Position numbers and translations under genes: made by a program. This document shows, piece after piece, positions 1 through 6,001 of a DNA stretch of 9,790 bases (position 1 is its first letter; each line of letters begins with the position of its first letter). The notes under the pieces were generated by a model. It had not been told where the DNA came from, did no database searches, and saw only the letters and a program-made list of their open reading frames with translations. Source of the DNA: Prevotellaceae bacterium UBA1786 (GTDB lineage: Bacteria; Bacteroidota; Bacteroidia; Bacteroidales; Bacteroidaceae); contig DCGE01000090.1 in NCBI GenBank assembly GCA_002314525.1, positions 1 through 9,790 on the forward strand. Reading direction: 5' to 3'.

Positions 1-744
1 AACACCTGCGTCAACCATCTGCTGGAGATATTCGTTACCCCATGAGAGGGCGTAGCCGAGTTCCTGGTAGCAGTAAGCACCTGCGTTGACGAGCTCGAGG
101 CTGTTGACTGTGAGACAACGGTACTTAGGAAGCTGAGCGAGAACTGCGATGAGTTCCTTGCCCTTTGCGATGAGTTCGCTTGCGTCTTTGCCGGCCTTCA
201 CGATCTTCTGGATAGGGTCGAAGTTGATGCTGCCCTGACATTCCTTGAGGTCGCAACCCTTGGCTGCATAGACCTCGACGAGGATCTGAGCGAGTTCAAC
301 GGCCTTGCTGAGGCATGTGTTGAAGTTGAGTTCAACGCACTGAGCACAGATGCCGCTGAGGAGAGTCTCGATGTTCTCCTTGCTGACCATGTCGGCAGGA
401 ATGCAGAAACCGAGTGAGTCAACACCCTTGTTGAGGATGTCGAGAGCCTTCTCGTTGGCTGCCTTAGGGCATTCAACACTGATGTTCTGACGGACCAGCC
501 ATACATTGTTGTCCTTCTTGTTGCCACGAACGTAAGGGAACTGTCCCGGAAGGGAGTTGACAGAGGCAAGACCTTCAATGTCTGCTCTCTGGTAGAAAGG
601 CTGCATGCTGAAGCCTTCGTTGGTTCTCCAAACCATTTTCTTCTCGTAGTCTGCACCCTTGAGGTCTACGTTGATCTTGTCAACCCATTCCTGCTTAGTC
701 GGCGCCTGGAACTCTGAGAAGAGCTTTTCTTTTCTAATTGCCAT
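1..744 (-). CDS. mutA: Methylmalonyl-CoA mutase small (beta) subunit, N-terminal 248 residues; 3' end outside window
   Basis: This is the small subunit of adenosylcobalamin-dependent methylmalonyl-CoA mutase, which with the large subunit MutB interconverts succinyl-CoA and methylmalonyl-CoA in the cytoplasm, on the route from succinate to propionate. By family knowledge the catalytic B12 site is in the large subunit and the small one is structural. Seen in the sequence: the start MAIRKEKLFSEFQAP, then WVDKINVDLKGADYEKK, KMVWRTNEGF, a PGQFPYVRG motif near residues 75-85, WLVRQNISVECP, and later VNAGAYCYQELGYALSWGN, all as I recall from Bacteroidales MutA. The frame stays open to base 1; the full protein is usually about 600 residues, so roughly 40% is here. 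The ATG at 744-742 is preceded by an A-rich leader rather than a clear Shine-Dalgarno site, usual for Bacteroidetes. Codons strongly favour C- and G-ending forms (ctc, aac, aag, gac), suggesting high expression. It has its own promoter and is probably not part of the upstream secreted-protein run. Confidence 0.96.
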   Translation of the reverse strand, partial: MAIRKEKLFSEFQAPTKQEWVDKINVDLKGADYEKKMVWRTNEGFSMQPFYQRADIEGLASVNSLPGQFPYVRGNKKDNNVWLVRQNISVECPKAANEKALDILNKGVDSLGFCIPADMVSKENIETLLSGICAQCVELNFNTCLSKAVELAQILVEVYAAKGCDLKECQGSINFDPIQKIVKAGKDASELIAKGKELIAVLAQLPKYRCLTVNSLELVNAGAYCYQELGYALSWGNEYLQQMVDAGV

Positions 745-793
745 TTTAATTATAGATTAATATAAGAAATACTGTGGTTTTGCTTACAATTTG

Positions 794-825
794 CAAAGTT
801 ACGACCTTTTTATGACTTTACCAAA
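794..825 (-). promoter_or_regulatory. Bacteroidetes-type promoter of mutA
   Basis: Read on the minus strand, a -33 box TTTG (825-822) is followed after 20 bases by a -7 box TAACTTTG (801-794). This matches the known Bacteroidetes consensus (TTTG, 19-21 bases, TAnnTTTG) used by the primary sigma factor of this phylum. The implied transcription start is near base 788, giving a leader of about 44 bases before the mutA ATG. The -33 box overlaps one arm of an AT-rich palindrome (823-846). No start-site data are available, so the call rests on motif and spacing only. Confidence 0.75.
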
Positions 826-846
826 TATATTTATTGAAATATATTT
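823..846. repeat. AT-rich 10-base palindrome present twice, upstream of mutA
   Basis: The sequence AAATATATTT occurs at 823-832 and again at 837-846, separated by ATTG. Each copy is its own reverse complement, so the pair is both a direct and an inverted repeat. It overlaps the -33 box of mutA and lies immediately upstream of it. It could be an UP-like A/T tract, an operator, or a stem-loop in read-through RNA from the upstream gene; with no G or C pairs the stem would be weak. Confidence 0.6.
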
Positions 847-878
847 ACCATTTACCATTTATGATTTACCATTTATTG
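844..878. repeat. Tandem heptamer array (TTTACCA-type, five units)
   Basis: Five consecutive 7-base units are seen on the plus strand: TTTACCA (844), TTTACCA (851), TTTATGA (858), TTTACCA (865) and TTTATTG (872). A complementary copy, ATGGTAA at 891-897, could pair with 866-872 to form a 7-base-pair stem with an 18-base loop in the transcript leaving the mannanase gene. No U-tract follows, so I do not call it a terminator. Short heptamer arrays of this kind are, to my knowledge, frequent between genes in Prevotella and Bacteroides; their function is not known to me. Confidence 0.7.
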
Positions 879-897
879 GGCCAAGGGGTGATGGTAA

Positions 898-918
898 GTT
901 TAGGGTTTATGGTTTAGG
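898..918. repeat. Second heptamer array (GTTTAGG-type, three units) overlapping a stop codon
   Basis: Three 7-base units, GTTTAGG, GTTTATG and GTTTAGG, run from 898 to 918 on the plus strand. On the minus strand they encode the last residues of the mannanase-like protein (NHKP) and contain its TAA stop at 902-900. The unit length equals that of the 844-878 array, and TTTA is shared, which suggests one degenerate array that grew into the gene end. Confidence 0.55.
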
Positions 919-2357
919 GAGGAGAAAGCTGCGGTAATGGCGGTGGAGGCACCGAAGGGCTGGGTGGAGTAGTCGGTCTTGTTGTGATGGTTGTCTTCAG
1001 CGGATTTGGTGAGCCAGGCTGAGTGACCGAAATGGTGACTGTTGGTGTTGTTGTAGGCGTGCTGGGCATTTCTGAGTATCCAGTGGCGGGTTTCTTCATC
1101 GTTGAAGGTGCGGGCATAGAGACCTGCGTAGCGCATGAGGATACCTTTAAATCCTTGGAAGTCACCATCGGCTCTCTGGCAGACATTGATGATGCCATGA
1201 CGGTCACAGAGGTGACTACGGGTGTAGGAGAGTATTTTCTTGGCGTCTTCGAGATACTGACTGTCGCCGTAATGCTGATAGAGCAGAACGGCGGCTCCGA
1301 GCATGGTGCCTTGGTTGTAGGTGGAGGCCCATTTGTTAGCTTTGGTGATTTCGGTACTGTCGGGCCGGAAGACGACGGCATCGTAGACATGACCAGTGGT
1401 GGGCTCGAAGAGGAACTGGCGCTGGCGTGCATAGAGCCGTCGGGCAATGTCGAAATAGTTCTCGTCTCCAGTACATTCGCCTATATAGCAGGCTGCTATC
1501 TCAGTGGGGCCATTGATACAACTATTCGCTCCGTACCTGTCGCCCGATTTTTCGGCCCAGCGCATGAGTCCCTGACGTGCCATGAATGCGCGGTGGTAAA
1601 TGGCATTGAAGTTGCGCACGGCATCGTCCAGATATTTCTTCTCACCACTGAGCATGGAGGCACGCACGGCTCCGATGACATGCCACATCACGTCGTCATT
1701 GAAGTCATTGCCATACCATGAATATTGCCTGACCTTTGATACTCCGGTCCAAAGATTGCCGACACACTTGGTAAAATAGGCGTAGCAGGATGCGTAAATA
1801 TCCCAATAGCGCCTATCTCGTGTCTGTTCGAATACGTCGAGCACGGCTTCCAGAGTCTCGGACTCCTTCCATTCACCATCCATGAATGTGGAGAAACCCT
1901 CGCCCCGGCTCTTGAGGAACTGGGAGAAGAAGCCGTCGGCCATCCTCTGGCGGAGTTCAGCATTGAACTCGAGGTGAGCCTTGATGGGCAGGAGCACCAT
2001 CCTGGTTCCGTTATGTATGATGGACGGCCTGAGTGCGGTGGTGGTGTCGGATGACCAAAGGTGGGGGGTGATGGTTTGTATCAATTCTCTTTCGTTGGCT
2101 GTCAGGTACATACCCGTATATACGTTCCTGAGGCTGAACGAAGCTGAGTCATGAGGCGTCAGTATCCATTGCTGAGCCTGAACGTCGGTCTCTGGCCAAA
2201 AGACGACACGGGCACTGTCATCGAGCGATGAGTTGGCCACGAAGAGTGACTTGGTGCTGTCGCCTTCCTGAATGATGCGGTAGCAGTCCTGTGCACCGGC
2301 TCCGAGATGGATGGCAAGTGCGAAGGGAATAATTATATGGCGAACGTATCGTCTCAA
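900..2357 (-). CDS. Secreted GH76 family glycoside hydrolase (alpha-1,6-mannanase-like) with ricin-like N-terminal region
   Basis: Probable endo-acting alpha-1,6-mannanase of family GH76, cutting the mannan backbone of fungal or bacterial origin outside the cytoplasm. Residues 1-23 form a signal peptide ending in GAGAQ. Residues about 24-115 look like a partial ricin-type beta-trefoil (YRII, VVFWPETD, QQW at 62-64, SLRNVYTGMYL), a possible sugar-binding module. The catalytic domain runs from about 125 to 480: the GH76 Asp pair is in GNDFNDDVMW (D221, D222), followed by NGPTE (282-286), TYNQGTMLGAAV (346-357) and FKGILMRYAGLY (403-414). The total of 485 residues fits the family plus the extra module. 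No ATG exists between the upstream in-frame TGA (2384-2382) and the signal peptide, so TTG at 2357-2355 is the best start. The gene lies 19 bases after its neighbour and may share its transcript, but unlike several neighbours it lacks the YDLQGRKV tail. No SusC/SusD pair is visible, so it is not obviously in a polysaccharide utilisation locus. Confidence 0.92.
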   Translation of the reverse strand: MRRYVRHIIIPFALAIHLGAGAQDCYRIIQEGDSTKSLFVANSSLDDSARVVFWPETDVQAQQWILTPHDSASFSLRNVYTGMYLTANERELIQTITPHLWSSDTTTALRPSIIHNGTRMVLLPIKAHLEFNAELRQRMADGFFSQFLKSRGEGFSTFMDGEWKESETLEAVLDVFEQTRDRRYWDIYASCYAYFTKCVGNLWTGVSKVRQYSWYGNDFNDDVMWHVIGAVRASMLSGEKKYLDDAVRNFNAIYHRAFMARQGLMRWAEKSGDRYGANSCINGPTEIAACYIGECTGDENYFDIARRLYARQRQFLFEPTTGHVYDAVVFRPDSTEITKANKWASTYNQGTMLGAAVLLYQHYGDSQYLEDAKKILSYTRSHLCDRHGIINVCQRADGDFQGFKGILMRYAGLYARTFNDEETRHWILRNAQHAYNNTNSHHFGHSAWLTKSAEDNHHNKTDYSTQPFGASTAITAAFSSLNHKP

Positions 2358-2376
2358 GCTGAGATTGAAAATGATA

Positions 2377-2997
2377 TTATCTCAATACTTTATGCACGAA
2401 ACCGTCGGACATCAGTTGGAGGAGGAGACCCTTGTGGGCATTTGTCTCGCGGCCGGTTATGTCGTAGGTCTTCACGACCTTCAGGCCAGGAGTCTTGTCT
2501 TCATTGATAGAAGCGGGGTCCTTATATGTGAAATTCACAGTGATCTCGGTCTGTTTGATATAGGACATACCTTTTTGTGTTTCAAGGATGAACTTCGTGG
2601 CCAATGTTCCATACTCATTTGGTTTTACTACCCATTCCGTATTGATGATTTCAATGAGGCTGTTGGGACTCACCGAAATGTTGTCGATGATGATACTTCC
2701 AGCCTTGGAGAGGTAATGGCAACTGGAACCGACACAACAGGCAAATGACCTGCCGGAGAAATTGTCAATCTGAACGGTAAGCCTCAATTTAGCATTGGCT
2801 GATGTATTGTTCCTGATACTTAGTCCTGTCAGTGGGATGATGGTGTCATCGAAGTCATCGACTTCAACCTTGTTCATAGTGATGACGCTTCCGTCCTTAA
2901 TATCATTTCCATTTGCATCACGAAAGCACACATCTTGTTGTGCTGATGCTGAAAGCGCGACCATCAAGGTTGCAATCAGTGTGTAGATTTTATTCAT
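2377..2997 (-). CDS. Small secreted protein of unknown function with cysteine cluster and divergent C-terminal tail
   Basis: I do not recognise the 206-residue family. Residues 1-19/20 are a clear Sec signal peptide (MNKIYTLIATLMVALSASA). The mature part is rich in short beta-like stretches, for example LRLTVQIDNF (71-80), SIIIDNISVSP (101-111) and TEITVNFTYKD (150-160), suggesting a beta-sandwich domain. Cysteines are C24, C87, C88 and C93, the last three in FACCVGSSCHY, a CX4C arrangement that could form a disulfide. The C-terminus (YDITGRETNAHKGLL, then GFVHKVLR) is a diverged form of the YDLQGRKV tail on three upstream products. It starts 62 bases after the Omp28-like gene and ends 19 bases before the mannanase gene, so it is probably co-transcribed. 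An export or surface role is inferred from signal peptide, tail and context only. Confidence 0.85.
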   Translation of the reverse strand: MNKIYTLIATLMVALSASAQQDVCFRDANGNDIKDGSVITMNKVEVDDFDDTIIPLTGLSIRNNTSANAKLRLTVQIDNFSGRSFACCVGSSCHYLSKAGSIIIDNISVSPNSLIEIINTEWVVKPNEYGTLATKFILETQKGMSYIKQTEITVNFTYKDPASINEDKTPGLKVVKTYDITGRETNAHKGLLLQLMSDGFVHKVLR

Positions 2998-3059
2998 ATT
3001 ATTGTTTTGTTGTTTGTTGGTGGCGGATATTCCTGAATTCGCCAGTTCACTTCTGACTT

Positions 3060-3842
3060 CTAATTTCGGCCAAGTCCGACCGACTCCACTTGTTGAACGC
3101 CATTGTCGTCGTAGACGAATGCCACGACGCTGCAGTGGTCGGCAACGTATTTTCCGTTTAAGGTGAAGACGGTTTCCTTTGTAACCATCGCCTCATTGAA
3201 CTCCACAACTTCTCCCCAGGTACCATTGAGGGCCTCACGAAGCACGTGGTTGTGGACGTATTCCTTGTTAGTTGACCCATCTGGCTGCATCTGCATGGCA
3301 ACTATGCTATCCTCAACGAGCCAAAGCTGCAGTTTCGCACTATACCCGGCAGGAGCCAATATACTCGTCATAACGGTATATGAACTATCACTGCCTGAGA
3401 TGAGTAGTTCCAGATGTACTGCAGTATTCTTTGCCAGTTCGTCACGCACTATTGTACTCCAGTTTGCATAGGTCTCGCTCTTCGTTCCACGATTCACCTT
3501 TGCCACAGGCTGTCCCTGACTGCTGTCGAACCATGCGTCCCAGTATTTCTGGCCAAGTTCGGTCATCAAGCCTATGTTCTTGGCGTTGCCGGCAAAACCG
3601 AAAGGACCACAGTGTATGGCCACAGCAACGACATTGTCACCATAGGTCTTCTGTATTTCATGAATTGCTTACGTAGCCTTAGGGCAGTTGGTGCAACGTT
3701 GGCCTGTGAAATCCTCGATGAGGACTTTCCTTACAGCCACTGAAGGTTCAACATAGATCAGACGTTCGTCTTCGGATATGTTACTACAACTGCAAAGCAT
3801 CAACGCAAGAAGTGCCACAAACGAATATGTTACTTTCTTCAT
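3060..3842 (-). pseudogene. Omp28-related outer-membrane lipoprotein, interrupted by one in-frame TAA after codon 57
   Basis: The reading frame from the ATG at 3842-3840 encodes a signal peptide with a lipobox-like LCSC (C19 as lipidated cysteine), an acidic stretch SEDE after it, then VLIEDFTGQRCTNCPKAT with a thioredoxin-like CXXC at C50/C53. This is followed by TAA at 3671-3669. The same frame then continues without further stops as AIHEIQKTYGDNVVAVAIHC through QPVAKVNRG (the usual cis-Pro region) to the TGA-independent natural stop TAG/TAA-type codon at 3062-3060, about 260 residues in all, a normal Omp28-family length. One base change (for example CAA, GAA or AAA to TAA) explains the break. 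Omp28-type proteins are outer-membrane lipoproteins with a thioredoxin-like domain and no firmly known role. The start lies 6 bases after the DUF6029 gene. Later in-frame starts (GTG 3623, ATG 3566) would lose signal and CXXC. The cause could be a true nonsense mutation, a sequencing error or, less likely, stop read-through. Confidence 0.85.
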
Positions 3843-3848
3843 GCCCTT

Positions 3849-5513
3849 TCAGAAATTATAGTTATAACTGATTGTCACGCCCTTGCTGGCTGGTATGTAG
3901 CGGCAGACGCCACCATTGCAGTTGTAGCCGGCACGAGTACGACCGTATCCTAATTGAAGTCGGTGCGAACCGAGGTTACCCGTCACCATAGCCTGATAGT
4001 AATGAGTCACGTCGCCATAAACACCGCTTTCAGGTTCACATCGTCCTATTTGGTCGCTTACGGTGAACATCAGGTAAGGAGCCACCGATAGTTCCAGCAG
4101 ACCAAAGCCCCAGTCACCACTCTCGTGTTCGGTGGTGAGGTACTGCGCCTCAGCACGCAAAGTGTATTTCTTGTTGAACTTGTATTTTCCATCCGCTACG
4201 ATGATGTGGGAGTAGATGTTGCCACCCTCGTTCTGGATGATGGTCTTGTTGTACTGCTGGTACATATACATCAGGTTGAGGTCGAACTGTTTCCCGAACT
4301 TCTTTTCCATCTGGATGTTGAAGTCCTGATAGTATGTGTCTCCGTTCTTGAAGAAGGAAGAACTTCTTCCGTCCGTGCCACGTACATCTGGGTTGTTTCG
4401 GTTATCGCGTGCGTTTTCGAGTCCGTTGACGAGCGAGTAGTTGATTTTGACCTTTGGGGCATTTTTCCCACTGAACTTATAGCCTAAGCCTGCCTGGTAG
4501 GCCCATTCGCCTTCAACCTGTGTAGCGTATGGATAGAGTGCTGCAAGCGAGTAGGTTTGGTCAAGAGTGAAAGCAGGTTGGTGGTTGACATAGAGTGCAT
4601 TGGACATAGGACTTGCCGAACGTTGGCTGCGGAATCCCATGTTCTCGGAACGTTTTGCCTGCAAGAGCATCGACAAACCTTTCTTGCCGTATGTAGCCGA
4701 TAGCATCTCCGCATGGCCTTTGCCGTAGATGTAAGAGTTCAGTTCGTTTGGGTCTTGGCTCTTACATGCATATTCGGCAAGCAGGGAAAGACCGCTTCTC
4801 TGATACCTAACACGAAGGTCCAATGCGTTCACGAACTCGGGGAGGTTGAGTCTGTGAGTGGGGTCTGCGAAAATTTCCTCATCGGTTCCCTCACGCTTGT
4901 TTACCCATGAAGTACCTAACGACAGATGACTGCCACTCTTCTGAAGTGAAGGAAAAAGCCCGTCGATATCAAGTTCCGCATCAGCGCCCGACACGATAGT
5001 GCTTGTCTCCCATTCCCAGTAATTTCTCTGGAAACCGGAGAGGGCTTTCAGTCGCAGCCAACTCTGTGGAGTCCACATCACATGTACACCATTCAGCGAG
5101 TTGTCGATACCCAAAGTGCGTTCTTCGTAGGAGCGAAGTATGAAACCCGAACCGAACTGCTCATAGAATGAGCCTATGGTCACTTCTGCGTTCTTCATCC
5201 TACCCTTCACCCATAAATGGGGCACACCCCAGCCCTTGAAGTCGTTGTATGCATCGTGGAAGCCAGGCATAGGTAGTTGATTGAACTCGAATCGAGTTCC
5301 TGCATCGATGTTCTTACTCTGCAGCATCAGGTCCACGTAAGTATTGGTGAGGAACGTGTCATTGTCATACTCAGCAGTACCTATGCTCTTGTCCTGCTGA
5401 GGTGCCACCATCATGTCACTCTGGATGCTGCCGCTGAGGGTGATGCCACCATCCTCCTGTGCATATGCTGCGGAAGCAGCAAGTAACATCAGTCCTAATA
5501 GTTTCCGTCTCAT
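3849..5513 (-). CDS. DUF6029 family outer-membrane beta-barrel protein
   Basis: A 554-residue predicted outer-membrane protein, recognised mainly by its C-terminal GGVCRYIPASKG motif (534-545), which I recall as typical of the DUF6029 family. A signal peptide covers residues 1-18 (MRRKLLGLMLLAASAAYA, cut before QE). The mature chain alternates short amphipathic strands rich in Y, F and W (for example FDLNLMYMYQQYN, YTLRAEAQYLTTEHE, GVTISYNYNF) and ends in Phe, the usual end of a barrel inserted by the BAM machinery. C532 and C537 form a CX4C pair in CNGGVC; a disulfide there would need oxidation in the periplasm. The ATG (5513) overlaps the TGA of the TlpA-like gene by 4 bases, so translation is probably coupled, and the next gene starts 6 bases downstream. 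The function of the family is unknown to me; a transport or anchoring role for neighbouring secreted proteins is only inference. Confidence 0.87.
   Translation of the reverse strand: MRRKLLGLMLLAASAAYAQEDGGITLSGSIQSDMMVAPQQDKSIGTAEYDNDTFLTNTYVDLMLQSKNIDAGTRFEFNQLPMPGFHDAYNDFKGWGVPHLWVKGRMKNAEVTIGSFYEQFGSGFILRSYEERTLGIDNSLNGVHVMWTPQSWLRLKALSGFQRNYWEWETSTIVSGADAELDIDGLFPSLQKSGSHLSLGTSWVNKREGTDEEIFADPTHRLNLPEFVNALDLRVRYQRSGLSLLAEYACKSQDPNELNSYIYGKGHAEMLSATYGKKGLSMLLQAKRSENMGFRSQRSASPMSNALYVNHQPAFTLDQTYSLAALYPYATQVEGEWAYQAGLGYKFSGKNAPKVKINYSLVNGLENARDNRNNPDVRGTDGRSSSFFKNGDTYYQDFNIQMEKKFGKQFDLNLMYMYQQYNKTIIQNEGGNIYSHIIVADGKYKFNKKYTLRAEAQYLTTEHESGDWGFGLLELSVAPYLMFTVSDQIGRCEPESGVYGDVTHYYQAMVTGNLGSHRLQLGYGRTRAGYNCNGGVCRYIPASKGVTISYNYNF
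5510..5513 (-). promoter_or_regulatory. ATGA stop/start overlap coupling TlpA-like and DUF6029 genes
   Basis: The TGA ending the TlpA-like gene (5512-5510) shares two bases with the ATG of the DUF6029 gene (5513-5511). Such 4-base overlaps commonly allow terminating ribosomes to restart on the next gene, fixing the relative amounts of the two proteins. The coupling is inferred from the arrangement. Confidence 0.7.
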
Positions 5514-6001
5514 TTCTTCTTTACGACCTCACGAACCTTTTCTATTATTTCTTCCTCTGCACCGTCGGTATAGCCGGTGTGCTTATATACAATCTCACCC
5601 TTCCCGTCCAATATCAGCACGAAAGGAATTGACTGAATTCCCAGAGCACGTTTCAGGTCGGAGTTGGTGTCGATAAGTACCGTTTCCCAAGGCCATCCGT
5701 TCTCGTTGACTAGCGGAGCGACCTTGTGTGCGTTCTGAGCCTGATCTATTGAGATGGCAACGAGTTTCACTCCCGTTTCCTCCTGCCATTCCTTGTAGAC
5801 CTCGGAGATGGCCTTCAACTCACGGATGCAGGGCTTGCACCAAGTAGCGAAGAAATCCACGATCACTGGATATCCCTGTTTCCCTATACTATCGGTTGCC
5901 ACCGAGTTGCCATCGATGTCCTTCAATACGAACTTCGGCATCTGTGCCATTGCCTCAATGCCCATCAGCAGGAGAATGGCGAATAAACATATTTTTTTCA
6001 T
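5510..6001 (-). CDS. TlpA-like periplasmic thiol-disulfide oxidoreductase
   Basis: A 163-residue exported thioredoxin-fold protein. Residues 1-19/20 are a signal peptide (MKKICLFAILLLMGIEAMA) with no lipobox cysteine near the cut site, so it should be soluble in the periplasm, though an uncleaved anchor cannot be excluded. The redox-active site is WCKPC (C55, C58) after VIVDFFAT, and the conserved cis-proline is P126 in GIQSIPFVLI. Length and motif order match TlpA/ResA/AhpC-TSA family members, which reduce or exchange disulfides in exported proteins. It overlaps the M6 protease gene upstream and the DUF6029 barrel gene downstream by 4 bases each, the tightest linkage in the window. This makes products of these genes, several of which carry cysteine pairs, the likely substrates; that link is inferred. 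Whether it acts as reductase or oxidase cannot be told from sequence. Confidence 0.94.
   Translation of the reverse strand: MKKICLFAILLLMGIEAMAQMPKFVLKDIDGNSVATDSIGKQGYPVIVDFFATWCKPCIRELKAISEVYKEWQEETGVKLVAISIDQAQNAHKVAPLVNENGWPWETVLIDTNSDLKRALGIQSIPFVLILDGKGEIVYKHTGYTDGAEEEIIEKVREVVKKK
5998..6001 (-). promoter_or_regulatory. ATGA stop/start overlap coupling M6 protease and TlpA-like genes
   Basis: The protease gene ends in TGA at 6000-5998, overlapping the ATG of the TlpA-like gene at 6001-5999. The same 4-base arrangement recurs at 5510-5513, so three consecutive genes (protease, thioredoxin, barrel) are likely to be translationally coupled. Confidence 0.7.

Noticed and set aside
198..656. 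A 152-codon minus-strand frame.
   Set aside because: Shifted-frame shadow of mutA, rich in R, S and T, with no family features.
866..897. Possible terminator after the mannanase gene (7-base-pair stem).
   Set aside because: The loop is 18 bases, the stem is A/T-rich, and no U-tract follows; explained by the heptamer repeats.
914..1447. A minus-strand frame rich in P, S and T.
   Set aside because: Out-of-frame shadow of the GH76 gene; the low-complexity product is typical of a shifted frame.
1023..1721. A 232-codon open frame on the plus strand.
   Set aside because: It lies wholly antisense to the GH76 gene, whose catalytic motifs are unambiguous, and its product shows no family motif or signal peptide; a by-product of codon use in the real gene.
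3024..3045. Imperfect hairpin (GGCG ... CGCC) between the Omp28-like and small secreted protein genes.
   Set aside because: The stem is short and mismatched and is not followed by a U-tract, so it is not a convincing terminator or attenuator.
3060..3623. An independent 187-residue gene starting at GTG 3623.
   Set aside because: It is in the same frame as the upstream lipoprotein start, lacks a signal peptide and starts in mid-domain; it is the downstream part of the interrupted Omp28-like gene.
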